Assembly (NCBI RefSeq): GCF_000002865.3
Contig: NW_001865039.1
Span: forward strand, 1,554,438-1,618,437
DNA from: Monosiga brevicollis MX1
Taxonomy: Eukaryota; Opisthokonta; Choanoflagellata; Craspedida; Salpingoecidae
Reading direction: 5' to 3'
DNA length: 64,000 nucleotides
The notes beneath the pieces were generated by a model. That model was not told the DNA's origin. It searched no databases and worked only from the letters and a program-made list of their open reading frames with translations. A program made the translations under genes and the position numbers. Positions 34,377 through 45,980 of the stretch are shown here, one piece after another. The first letter of the stretch is position 1. Each line of letters opens with the position of its first letter.

Positions 34377-35606
34377 TCACCAGTACAGGTTGCGTGACAG
34401 ATAGCCTGTTGGAGAGCAGTGCGGAAAACATGAGTAGGCGGGGCGATCCCCAACTGGACTTGAAGGCGGGCTAACGCACCGCCGATGGCGGAGAACCATC
34501 CCCCATTCTGGTTCTCCGAGCCAGAATGCACAACAGCTTTGCGGTCAGCTTCAGGGTCCAACATCTCATGCTCATCCAGATAGTCGGGCATCGGCGCGTT
34601 TTCCTGAAAACAGCGTTTGGCACCGTCGGCGTCAGAAGCACGGCCATGTCATCGTGTCAGGCACGGCTCTGCCGTCTTACCTTGTTAAATTTGGAAGGAG
34701 AGGCACCAAACGAAAGCATCACTTCTTGTCCATCATCATCGCGCACAACCTGACGAGCGGCCATGCCAGTATCGGCCACCGCATCGCACAGAACCTGGAA
34801 AAGAAACGTGCCCACGATGAGCGAGCGACAGGGGAGGAGCAGTCGTGCACTGTTTTGCAGTCGGGTCAGTACCCCACCTCCATTTGCAGCCAGTCGCGCA
34901 CACGAATGGTGATACGAGCTGTCTTCATATCAAAGGTAAAGCTAACGACGCCCTTGACTTGCAGAAGTCGCTGCTCAAGGGCGTTGCGGCTGTATAAATC
35001 ATTGAGCCCGTCAATCTGCAGCACAATCGTGCGAGCCATCTTATTGATTTTGCCCTTGAAGAATCCATTGTGCACAGGCGTTTGCATGGTCGCGAGCAGT
35101 TCGGGCTTGCCAGCCATGTCAAAGGTCGACAGGATAGCGTGAGCCCATTGCGAGAGTTGCGGCGCGCTGGAGGGGCTCTGCAGCAATTTTCATTCTTCGT
35201 GAGTCACGAGCAGCGCTGCGTGTTCAGCGAGAGAGTTGGCATTGTGGTTCAGGCAAGAGGCGGCAAACTCACGCGAACAATGGCACGGAGGCTGTCAGTC
35301 AGGCCAAGGCTTTGCTTCATGGGCTCAAGATTGTCCTCGCACAGGGAGAGGTAGTAGAGGGCTTCAACAGCAATCTCCACCACCGCAGGCTCGCTGTCCA
35401 AGCAAAGGATGAGGGACCCAAGACTGCCTGCATCCTGTCAAGCAGGGCCCATCGTGAAGCAGCGGCGCGTCAGAGGTTTGATGAGTTTAGCAACAGGTGG
35501 CAGGGACTGGCCGACACGTTGAAGCACCAACCTGGCCAATGACGGGGCGGTTCTTTGGTTCACGCGCCAAGTCGCGGAAGTTGGTCACGACACCGAGGAT
35601 ATCCAT
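34377..35606 (-). CDS. ARMC1: ARMC1 homologue: armadillo repeats plus HMA-like domain, mitochondrial
   Basis: In animals ARMC1 associates with mitochondria and affects their distribution. Start at 35606 reads MDILGVVTNFRDLAREPKNR, matching human VVNQLRDLAADPLNR. Further exons give SLGSLILCLDSEPAVVEIAV and ALYYLSLCEDN (ARM repeats), then MARTIVLQIDGLNDLYSRNA and VKGVVSFTFDMKTARITIRV, a ferredoxin-like heavy-metal-associated fold without the metal-binding CxxC. Near the C-terminus are MPDYLDEHEMLDPEADRKAV and WFSAIGG. Reading through suggests a longer tail, but a GTGCGT donor after GCCATCGGCG spliced to the acceptor before GCTATCTG gives G-YLSRNLYW-stop (34377-34379), matching the human ending FLSRSFYW; I take that as the true end. 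It is divergently paired with the MTFR homologue, 416 bp away. Confidence 0.9.
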
Positions 35607-36022
35607 GTTTTAAGTCGGTAGCCGTGCAAGGATGCCAATCCAGGCAAGGTACTTTTTATTCTCTTTCTATGTCACCGCGTAGCACGGGGCTGGTGTGCGT
35701 GGGTATGGGCAGCGAGCTTCAAGGGGGTGCGGCACGATACGGGCATGAGCAGCAAATTGCCTGAATGGTGATCGTGTCGCTCTCAATTTGAATTTTCCCG
35801 CCCGTCAAGATTTCAATTGTTTTAAACGCAAAAGTTTGGAGTTCAATAGTTTTGAGCCACAACAAGCTTTCCCGCGAAAATTTGAATCATCCCGGTTTGC
35901 TGCGCAAGTTTGCCGGCAAGCGCGCACTTTCTACGTGCGGCCTGGCTGCCTCCACCGTTCGCCGCCCTTTGTCAGTCAGAGTCAGCCACCATCCCATCGC
36001 TTGGCAGCGTTAGGCGGGCAAC
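35607..36022. promoter_or_regulatory. Candidate bidirectional promoter between ARMC1 and the MTFR homologue
   Basis: 416 bp separate the two start codons, which face away from each other. The segment has AT-rich patches (35785-35890) with several TTTGAA-type stretches and reverse-complement TTCAAA forms, and no exon. A shared promoter is inferred from geometry only. Confidence 0.5.
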
Positions 36023-37767
36023 ATGATGCTGCGTCCCTTTCCCGCCCCGGTACGTCACAAAGCGGCTGAACCGGGTCATCTCCCTCTCTTGAACGTGCCG
36101 TGCCGTTGCTCACAGCAAGCCTTGGTCACCTTCTCAGGCCCCTGGCGAGTTGGCCACTGTGCGCCAGTACCTGAGCCTTCTCCGCCTCTATGGCCGCTTG
36201 GCGCCCAACAAAAATCCAGCTCGTCTTCGCTCGCAGGTTGGCTCCAATTCACTTTGTCTGCATTGGTCTTCGACCGCCAAGTATTGAACCTTTCCACGAC
36301 TGCTCGCTTAACAAACTCATGGGCTGTGTATGGGCGATCACGATCAAACCAGATTCCTGTGCAAAAGCACCTCAACGATGGAGATGAAGAGGACGCCCTG
36401 CCTTACGTGCCCACTCTAGCCGACTTGGCTCGGGTGCACGCCATTGAGAACGGGCGGGACAACGTCGTGTATCGTGCCTCGCGCAACGACATGCTTACAC
36501 ACCTGGATCGCCTCGCTGCTGCCAAAGCGGATGCTGAGGCAACTTCACCTCGTCGTAAGTCGTTTTTGTCAAGCACTTGTTGTTCAACCCAACAGAAAGG
36601 GGCTACCAAGGAAGAAGAAAGAAAAAAAAAAAGACAGAGACTCGAACCGTCGAGCCTGCTCACGGAAACGAACACCATGTGGGTGCACCGGCAGGCCGCG
36701 GCCCGGCGATGATCGAGCCTAGCACACCTGGACCCGACTTGACGCATTTGCAGAATGAACTGCTGCGCCTTAAGTCCATGATTGCAGATGTCGTCGTGCG
36801 CCAAGATAACATGCACGCCGGTGCGTTACAAACCTGAATCCGCCTGTGCTTTCCCATCAACTTCCACCACCCCTACCTCAAGTCACCTCTCTTTTGCTTG
36901 CTTCAATGCGCCTTGGTGCTGTTAGCCTCTCCTGTGGCCACCGGTGTGCCGGCTCCGCCACCGCCTCCTGCACCCATGATGGCTGCGGGTGTCCCACCAC
37001 CACCACCACCTCCTCCCATGATGGCCGCGGGTGGCCCACCGCCGCCTCCACCTCCGGCACCCATGCCAGGAGCCCTCTACAAGGCCCCGGCCAGCATTTC
37101 AGAAATCATCAAAAAGGTTCGTGCACACCAGGCCATTGGCAACACCCACAGTCTACCCTTCAGCTTGCCGCTCGGGACTTATCAAGCGGCTTTGCATTCT
37201 GGTCAACAGAACCGCAAGGGTCAAAAGGTTGAGTCCAAGGAGAATGAGCGACCTTCCATGGCGGATGTGCTCAAGGGTCTGGGCTCAGTCAAGCTCAAAA
37301 GTGTTGATCGGTATGCATTCCCCACAGCCGTCCACCCCCAATCTCGCCTGCGTCGGCATAGCATGATGCTTTGAGCTCGCCTTGATTTATTTCATCCTTT
37401 TTTTTTTTTTTTTTTTTGAATTTTTTTTTTTTTATGTTGAGCTCATCTGACTCTCATCTTTGTTTTGGGCTTTGGCTTTGGCTTTTGCTTTTTTTTTCAA
37501 AGGTCGCCTGGTGGAACTCCGACTCAACGCCGAACGTCAGACGATTCTGCGGGTGGAGACCCAGCCAGTTTGATTGCGGCTGCACTCAAGAAGAAGTTTG
37601 CCAACGCCAACTCACAACGTGGTATTGACTGGGACGCTCATGAGCGTGAGATGACCGAGCGCAAACGCACCGAAGCCGAGAGCAAGCCCGCGTTTGGGCT
37701 CCACATGCTCCGCTCCACCAACCGCTCTCCCCTCAGGCCAAGCAATAGAGCCAATACGCAACACTAA
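36023..37767 (+). CDS. MTFR1: Mitochondrial fission regulator family protein (MTFR1/MTFR2-like)
   Basis: MTFR proteins act at mitochondria and promote fission in animals. Start ATG 36023 (MMLRPFPAP), then exons giving APGELATVRQYLSLLRLYGR, DALPYVPTLADLARVHAIEN, a short coiled coil (DLTHLQNELLRLKSMIADVV), and a proline-rich block VPAPPPPPAPMMAAG with further PPPPPPP runs (36940-37070). The diagnostic part is MADVLKGLGSVKLKSVDR joined across an intron (37311-37500) to SPGGTPTQRR and DPASLIAAALKKKFANAN. This aligns with human MTFR1 MLDVLKDMNSVKLRSV, SPGGTP and DPAALIAEALKKKFA. The stop is at 37765-37767. The N-terminal exon joins are less certain. Confidence 0.87.
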
Positions 37768-38582
37768 GCTTGAGCCAGTTTGCAGCTTGACCCCCTTTCA
37801 AGTTTTCCCAGTTTTCCTTTTCGTTCTTTGCGCTCCAGTTTCCAACCTATTTCTTCAGATTCTTGAGTTGTGTTTGCTCAGCGCCGTGCCTTGGTATAAA
37901 CGTTTCATATGTCCCTTTTGGTGTTGTCCAAGTGCGTGAGCGCCGTTCGCACCCCTAGACGTTCTTGTTTTTTCTTTTCCCAGACAGCTTGTCAATCCGT
38001 CTACTTTGAAATTCGACAGTTAACGCAGTGTTTTTTTTTTTTTCCGCATTGCTCAACGTGATGAGATCTCCCAGCTCTGCTGCTGTGGCAGCAATCATCT
38101 TGTTTCAAAATCATCCAACTGTTTTCCTTCACTTTTGATGGCCCATCAATTGTTCTCCAGCCAGCGGAGAGAAAGGAAGTGGGAACATACAGATTGAATA
38201 ACAAGTGACTTTACAAAGACAACAAACAACACACCACAACGTGGCAGGCCCCCTCAACAGCACCGCGCAAGGTCGCTTGCTCCACCATGCTCGCACCAGG
38301 CAAGCAGGTGGCTTGAATATACAACAAAAAAACAACAAAACAGATGAAAAGTTTCATGATGAATGATGCAAACAGGCAAAGGTGTCAAAAGACAGACCAA
38401 AAGACCAACAATTCACGGCACGGTCGACTAGATCTCAGAAGTGTCAAACGTTGGAACGCCGTATGCGGCTACGTGCTACAAAACAAAGCGCACGTCAAAA
38501 AGTGGCGAAATTTGGGTCAAGCAGCCTAAGCCTGTCCATGCCCTCCTGTCTTGAGCATGCCAGAAGACAACAACCGGTTGCA
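37768..38582. other. Convergent spacer
   Basis: About 815 bp of 3' sequence between the MTFR homologue and the receptor-like gene, with a T run at 38030-38043. Small open frames here look like chance and no gene is supported. Confidence 0.45.
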
Positions 38583-41500
38583 CTAACGTACCGCATCCCA
38601 GCCAGTGGGCTTGTTCCAAGTGGTCTCGTTCGTCTCCCGGTTGAAGTAGTACGGTTGCTTGGAGCTGGGATCCTCCAGCTGACACCAAGAGAACTGATGA
38701 TCCCGATCATTCACCCACAACACAAGTGGGCATGCACGAGATACAGAAAGATGAGACGAGGCAAGGTGCAAAGGGACAGGCCGCTTGCGTAAGGTTGTTT
38801 GCATAAGGCGTACCGAGGGCTTAGCTGCGAGCGTCGGCTTGGCGGGCAGCGCGGGTTTGGCAGGCAGGGCAGGCTTGCTGCTCGCAAGATTGGGCTTGGT
38901 CGGCAGGGCAGGCTTGCTGGTCAAATTTGGCTTGTTGGGCAGGGCCGGCTTTTGGCTCTGAAACTGGCCTTGAGGCTTGGCAGGCAACGCGGGCCGCTGG
39001 GGTGGAGTGGGCTTGCCAGTGTTGATGGGCTTGATGGGTACCGAGGGGCGTTCCGCTGGACGGGGGCGGGCAGCCGCCACGGGGGCCGGGTTGCGGGCCA
39101 AGGGCTGGGGCTCAGGGGCGCTGAAGGCAGCAATGCGAGCAGCGACAGCCCCGTTTGCTACCGGAACTGCCTCGGGCACTGGCTTGCTTGAGGGCAGAGT
39201 AGGAGGCAGCGAGGGCCCTGTGGTCTTGCGAGTAGGCTTGGGCGGGGGCACACCTGCAAACGACTTGTTGGCCACCGTATTAATCGAATCCGCGGTCGAT
39301 ACGCTGTTGGTGGCATAGGGGCGGATGTTGGGGTTGCTCTTGTCGTGCGCCGTGGGGGCCTTGGTGACGCTGACGGCGACACGGTCCTGGCGGCGGCGAC
39401 GCTGATAGACGACGCCGAGCGCAACGGCTACCAAGCAAACGATCAGAACAGCAATAATGATGCCGGCAATGGCGCCGCCACTCAAACCGCCACCGTTCTT
39501 GACGCGACCCGCAGCATCGCGGGCCGAGGCTACGCTGGCGGCTTGCTGGGTCGTGTACAAAAGCTCTTCAGAGGGGCAGTCGATATCGGTTGCAATAACG
39601 GCCAACTGTTCAGGGGTCATAATGTGGATGCGCTTCTCTGAGCAAAGGGTGCGCTGTGCCGGGCGGCCCACGGCCTCGAGAGCCTTTTCCGATACGAGCT
39701 TGAGGGAGGCATCGGTGACGCCACCCAAAATGGAACCCAGTTTGCCAACAGTGTCAGCATCCCACTTGGCAGGGTCACCAAAGGCCTCGACGGCCAGATC
39801 ACCGAGCGCATTGAGCTGGCTCGTGTTCCAACGGCTCTGAGAGCCAAGGAACTCGACCGCCTCGACAAAAGTGGTCGTGGTCAGATTGCGGAGGTGCAGG
39901 GGTGTGAGGCCGACCACCACACGGTTTAGACGCTTGACATGCGCGGCAGTCCAGCCACGAACGCCATTGGCCGTGTTGAACAGGTTGATGGCTCGCTTGA
40001 CGATGCACTCCAGGCGGTCCGTAGGCATGCAGGTGATGTTTGCCACCACGTCCAAGGCCTCGAGCGACATTTGGCCAAAGTCGGCCGGGGACAAGCCGCG
40101 CAGGAGTGAACCCAACTCCTTCCATCGCGCCGTATTCCAAGTTTCAGTCTCCCCAAAGAGAACAAGCAGTCGAGAACCGATCGCTGCCCACTGCTCAGCA
40201 CAAAAATCCAGATCAAGAACGGGGACCGTGATGGTGCTGCTGCATGATGGCTGTACCGCAGGGCACGTGTGTTCATCGGCATACTCGGCGGCAGCTTCTC
40301 GGAGGTGTTCGATGGCCCCAGCAGCGATCGTGCTCAAGTCGCCAGTGCTCAGAGCCTTGGCCAGCTGGCCAATATCCTTCCAATCCGCAGCGTCAAAGCC
40401 GGCAACGGCACCATGCAGGCGCACGATGGAGCCACGCAGCTGCAACAACATGTTGGATGACCATTTTGGGGCCGTGGAGGCCAAAGCTGTGAGCTCGGAC
40501 GAGGTGAGGTCATTCGCTTTGGAAAGGATAAATTCAAGGCCAAGGTTGCCCAGCGTGACCCAGTCGTCCTCGGACCAGTCGTCCATCTGTCAAGTGGCCC
40601 GGAATGCAAGACAAAGCGAAAAGACGTCGTGTGTCGCAAGGTGAGATGACCGAAAAAATGACATGAACATCAAAACCACCGACGGGCACACAACAGTATG
40701 GCGTTGGTGGAAGCAAAGAGCTTACGTTACCCAACACGTTCTCTGCAACCTCGAGCAGCGTGTCGACCTGGTCAGCGTTGAAGCCCGCAAGGTCAGCCAA
40801 AGCATACAGGCTATCCGAATCAATGTTGGCGAGCGCTGAAGTGGTGAGCTGCAGCGCTGCCTGGCCGAGGAGACGGAAATCTTGGGCAGTCCAATCAGCT
40901 GGGTTGCCTCGCAGGGCTTGCACGCGCTGCAGGATGGCTTGCAGCTGTGCCTCGTCGAGGTCCAGGCGCTCGGCCAAGACGGCAATGGCTTCTTCGGGCA
41001 GCTGTTCAATGAGGTCCTTGGTGGCAGCCAGGGCTGCGGCACCGACCCTTTTCCATTCGTCAGCACTCCAAGCGGTAGGGTCACCCAGCAGCTCGGTGGC
41101 ACGTTCCAGCGCAGCTTGCGCCTGGGTGAGATCAATGCCGGTCAAGTTGCCGAGCATCTCTAGACCATCCATGCCGATGGTCTTGATGACGTCGGCGGTA
41201 AGGCCGAGTGCAATGTTGCCGAGCCGCGTCCACTCCTCCTTACTCCAAGCGTCGGGGTCGCCCAGGAGGTCGATGGCACTGGCTAGAAGGGCCTGGGCTT
41301 GTTCGACATCCAGGCCAGGAATACGGCCTAAAAGTTGAAGAGCGGCAGAATCAATGGGCAGGTCCCGGATCTGATCCGCCACGAGACCGGTGCCAAACTG
41401 AGCCAGCGCCTGCCAATCCTCTTCCGAAGCGTCACCGTCGGTAAAGCCCTTGATAATGTCGACACCGGCTGCAGCGATGGCGGTGATTTGGGTGAGGTTG

Positions 41501-42759
41501 GCGCCGATGGTAGTGCGGGCCAACTCATTGAGAGCAGACGAGTCATCGAGGGATTCCAAGTCGCCCTTGGCCAGACCGACGGCAACCTCGCCCACAGAGC
41601 GCCAGTCGGCAGCGGTCCAGTCTTTGACGACGCCAAAGGCGTCAATGGCCTTTTCGGCAAAGGCCTCCACCTTACCCGGGGGCATGCCGGTGAACATGCT
41701 GATGCCAATGACAACGGTCTTAAAAACGAGATCGTCAATCTGACTGATGTCACCCTTGGAAAGACCCACGATGATGGAGCCGAGTTCCTCAAAGAAATCA
41801 ATGTTAAAGCCGGTCATGTCAGCAATCTGGCCCACAACGTCCAGAGCCTTGTCGGCGATGACGCTAAACTGGGAGGGGGACCAGCGCTTCTCGCAGCCAA
41901 ACTCTTCGAGTGTTTGGCGGAAAATATCCAGAGGCAGGTTGTTGAGAAATTCGCGGAGGTTATCCACGGTAAACTCGACGAGGCGCGAAATCAGGTGGGT
42001 GACCTGACTAACAGTCATGACAGCCACGTTCTTGAGGTAGGCCAGCACTTCCTGGCCAATTTCAATCAAGTCGGCGTATGTAGCCTTGGCAAACTCGGCA
42101 GCGTCCAGTACGAGATTCTGTCGAGGGAAATGGGTCAAGAGCGGCGTGAGCGCGCGCGGGGGATGGGCGGCTAAGGGTCCGCGCAAAGTTTTCGAGGCTG
42201 CTTAACAGGACACGCCGGTGTGGGTCCAGAGCGTGGTGCGGCGGCGCGCGGTGATACTGACCTGAAGGCGATCGGGAAGGGCCTCAAATTCCTCCTTGAT
42301 GGTATCAATGACACCACCAACGGCATCACCCACCGCGTCACCGACATCGTTGAAAAAGTCACCCACATCCTCCACCGCCTAACACGAGGCGAGATGAATT
42401 TGAGTGTAAAGAACTGACTGCAGCTGGTGCCAGGCATGGTTGGAAGCGAGGGCACGAGCACGTACGTCCTTGAGAACACCCCAGCGGCGCTCGCGATCAG
42501 GCGCATCGCACACGTCATAGCAACGACCCTGGCAAATGCCGTAATCCCAAGTGCCAACACACACGGGGCAAAAGTGGGAGATGGACTGGTCGATGATGCA
42601 GCTGGGGTGGCCATCAATAACAGTTCCCGTGTCGTTGCGGAAGCGGCATAAGGACATGCACTTCAAACCAGAAGAGGACAGGGAGGCGGCATCGCTAGTA
42701 GGAAGTAGGACCGCCTGAGCAAACAACACCGCCACCAGAGCAAGCGATGCACGCGCCAT
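38583..42759 (-). CDS. Receptor-like membrane protein: Cys-rich N-terminus, stereocilin/mesothelin-like helical repeats, TM, PxxP tail, WW domain
   Basis: ATG 42759 starts a signal peptide (MARASLALVAVLFAQAVLLP), then a Cys-rich segment with CMSLCRF and HFCPVCVGTWDYGICQGRC. A long ectodomain in exons about 42120-40735 and 40586-38820 is built of helical repeats of about 62 residues: LLGDP..WS..EW.RLGN.ALGLT...I......L..L....G.D..QAQ..L..A. Two adjacent copies near 41045 and 41230 are clearly related. The style resembles the superhelical repeats of stereocilin, otoancorin and mesothelin. A membrane segment GGAIAGIIIAVLIVCLVAVA (about 39400-39480) precedes RRRRQ, so the C-terminus is cytosolic. 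The tail is packed with PALPAKP-type PxxP motifs. The last exon, with acceptor before TTCTCTTGG, encodes a WW domain: SWCQLEDPSSKQPYYFN then TNETTWNKP. I know no named family with this order; function is unknown, and adhesion or signalling is a guess. Confidence 0.78.
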
Positions 42760-43899
42760 GGCGACAGACTGCAGAGGAAGGCCGAGGGTGGTCGAGTCGT
42801 GGGAACACCCACAACAACGCCTGAGGAAACCAAATCAAACGCGCAGATTTGCATAAGACCACAGGCAAGGACAATAACGGCAGCGGCAAGTTTCCGCTGC
42901 GCAACTCGTGTCACGCCGTTCTGGAGCGATCTCAAAGCAGCCCTTCAACTCGACGCGCATTCAAGGGCAACCCCTGTTTGTAGACAGCTCTGCCACTCCC
43001 ACACGAGAAATGCATTCACACAAGTCACCAACGACTCCCTCAAGTTGTGTCTAAACCAGTCCCAGTTCGATCGATAAACCCAGTGGACCCGATGGACCCC
43101 GCTGCCCTTTTTTTTTCATTTTTTCCTTTCTCTGATCCCTTTGAAGTTGATATGGCAGCGTCTCCAATACCTCTCAAGGGGGAAAAATAGCATTTCCACG
43201 CCAATGCCAATGACTCTTTGGTCTTTCTTTTGTTCGTGGTGTGGGCGGGAAAGCTCTCTTGTCTCTCTCTCTGTCTCTCTCTCTAGCAGTACGATGCAAC
43301 ACGTTGATGTGGCGTGTTATAATAAGTGTTTGGCTTGGCGGGGGTGAGGGGATGTGACGCATGCAGTCTCTCAGTCTTCTAGTCTTGGACGTGACTAGGA
43401 GGGACGATCGAGACCACCGCCACCACCATAACCTTGTCGTATGCTCTAGCCTTTCGAGATAGCAATATGCTCGACGTCTTGATTCATAGGAAATGTGAAG
43501 CCTGATTGAGTTGCTTATGAATTTCGACAAATCCAAGCGTTTCGAGTTTCACGACGACATACGGCGATCTAGTGCAAGCTTCCGACGGAAGCGTCGACAC
43601 ACCAGCGACAACATAGTTCGAGTATCATTCCGTTCAACTAGAAACAGCATTCATACACCAAGCAAATTCCGGATCGCTTTCCACACAGGCAGTCGGGACG
43701 AGTGCAAAGCGGTGCCACGGATAACACACGCAAAAAATTCATATGAATGCACACTATGCAACTCCCAAAGAGTGTGCCGAGACTAAACTTGCGGCTCGGG
43801 CTTCTTGGCATGGGGGTGGAAATTGAACTTGGCATCCTGTGGCACTTGATCGTAGGTTACGAGGCTGCCGAGGGGGTGGAAGTGGAGTCAAAAATGGAA
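42760..43899. other. Intergenic, about 1.1 kb
   Basis: No exon could be supported. Contents include a T run near 43109, a CT patch at 43257-43285, and otherwise mixed sequence. It includes the receptor-like gene promoter and the 3' end of the lipase gene, whose last exon could extend into this region. Confidence 0.4.
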
Positions 43900-45980
43900 T
43901 CACAAACATTGGACGTCAGAATTGTTTTGCTTGTCGGGCGACCGATTGCGGCCAGCAACAAGCAACGGCTTTGAAGCAGGTACATACTTGATAATGTCAT
44001 CAACGCAATCGTTGGTGCAGTTGCTGTGGAACATGTTCGGATAACCCTTGATGACGAGTTGCTTGCCGGCCTGACCAATTTGAGACATGGCGAAGGTGAG
44101 ATGAGATGCCAAACGCCGCTTTCACACACCACACGGTGGGAACGCACCTGCTTCATGGGTTGAGCCCACTCGTACCACCCACGGAAGGCGGAGCGAACGG
44201 GAACGTAGCCATCGCCCGTTTCCGGCACCGGGTACTGCATCGTCATGTTGGGAATGTGCAGGGGGTTGGGCTTGAAGTCCTTGTCGTACACAAACTTGCC
44301 TGCACAGGTGCCACCCGGAGAGATGGGTGAGCTCAGCGAGTAAGAGGGGTAAGGAGGAGAGGGATGGTAGACGAGACAGACCGGGAGTTGTGAGGTTGTA
44401 GCCGTAGGGCATGAACGTGTTGACGCCGGGGTGAGCGAGGTTTTTGAGATCTTCATCCTCTACAATGGCGTTCATGCCTTCAAGCTTGCCTTCAAAACCA
44501 AGGTCCTTCATCAACTGCGTCATGTCATAGGCCGTGTAATTGCGACTGGGCGTCTGCACCAGCACGTCATCCTTGGAAAACGTATAGTTGTGTTCTCCTG
44601 TCAAAAAAATAAAAGGAGAAGAAGAAGAAGAAGGAGAAGGAGGAGAAGAAGAAGAAGAATGAGAAAAACGAAAAACGAGAAAAGCAGGACGTGTGATCGT
44701 CAGGCGAGGACAGCAGGCAATTGGCCGCTGCGTTATGGGTGCGCAAAAAAAGTAGCAGGGAAAGCCTACCAGGGCGGGGAAAGATCCCAAAAATCGACCA
44801 GACTCGCGTGGCCGCGATACGCACAAAAAAGCCTGGTTCGCCATCGGGATCCTCAGACCAGCCCGAAGCCAAGGCCTCGACGGGCAACGGCGCACCGGCC
44901 CAAATGGGCGAAATGGCCACAAACCTGGTCAATGAAGCCGTTTGACACGCCAAGAGCAGAGAGGCGGATAAGAGATGTCGCTGTGCGGTGCGTGGGCAAA
45001 ATGGTATGGGCACAAAAGACCGCAATCAAATGCAGCCTCCGTCGTGCGCGAGACAGACCAGGAGATGTACTGGTCCTTCCATGATTGGGGCATACGGTGC
45101 AAAAAGGCCAGCACAACTTGTGGGCCCCACGAGCTGGTCCAAAGGACGACCTTGGTTTTATTGTTGTCATTGTATTGGTTCTCCACGAGAATACGGAGTT
45201 CGTCATAAAACGGCTCAAGTGAGGCCAATGGAAACCGCCAGTCGTAGTGGGTGTCAATGTTAGCAATGTCGGGCCAAGGATCTGTGTGCCATAGAGATGA
45301 GTGTGCACCAACATCCGTGACTTGACCGAGGGAGGGGGGCACGATACATGTGGGTGGCTACGTGGGGTTGCAGCTGGGTGTGTGCTCGCAAATTGGCGTA
45401 CTGTCTGTCTCTTCGACGGTATTTGTGAGCTCCTTTGAGCGGGCCTGCAAGCCAGCTGTAACTGAAGCCTCAGAAGGCATGAGGCCCGACCAAGAGGTTT
45501 CACCCTGAGTGACAAGAGTGAACACCAGGTCAAGTGGGTGAGGTTTGCTCGTCGGCAGCTAGGATACCTCTGAATGCGACAAGGTGATCGTGCCTTGCGG
45601 TTATGGAATTGGCCGTTGCTGTAAAAGTTGCCGACGTTTTCCAGCCAGCAAAGTGTATCATTCAAACCCGTGAAGCTGGGAATTGGCCACATGGTGCCGC
45701 CCCTACGAAACAGATGTGATTGCCAAACCATGGTAAGGTGCTGCATCGTCTGCCATTGGCTTGTGCGGGGTGAGATGCGTGGTGGGGGGGCGCCGGCGGC
45801 GGTCACGAACGTCACGGTTTTTGGGCAATGTGGCACCAAGGTCGGGGCATCTGTGAGGTTAAAGTAAAGCGATGATCCCGCATAACCAGGAATACCCACA
45901 ATCGGCAGCGTGGGCACCGCTGCCGCCCCGCTCACCACCAGGACCAGGCCCAACACCAGAGAGTCCATCATCAGCGCCAT
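43900..45980 (-). CDS. LCAT/lysosomal phospholipase A2 (PLA2G15)-like acyltransferase or lipase
   Basis: This alpha/beta hydrolase family transfers or hydrolyses phospholipid acyl chains in the lysosome or outside the cell. The start at 45980 gives a signal peptide (MALMMDSLVLGLVLVVSGAA) then LPIVGIPGYAGSSLYFNL, matching LCAT PVLLVPGNLGNQLEAKL. Then come DTHYDWRFPL (LCAT APYDWR), KTKVVLWTSSWGPQVVLAFL with PQSWKDQYISW, FVAISPIWAGAP, and HNYTFSKDDVLVQTPSRNYT (LCAT YTWSPEKVFVQTPTINYT). The C-terminal part has PYGYNLTTPG, TGDGYVP carrying the catalytic Asp, and MFHSNCTND with the likely catalytic His. The nucleophile elbow is TSSWG instead of AHSMG; the serine is kept. There are several short introns. 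The 3' end is provisional: the frame closes at 43900, but a splice near 43980 could change the tail. Confidence 0.85.

Noticed and set aside
41335-42174. Plus-strand 279-residue open frame within the receptor-like gene
   Set aside because: Antisense shadow of the helical repeats; the minus-strand frame has signal peptide, repeats, TM and WW domain.
43511-43786. Arg/Ser/His-rich 91-residue plus-strand frame
   Set aside because: No homology, no splice context, poor composition; likely chance in intergenic DNA.
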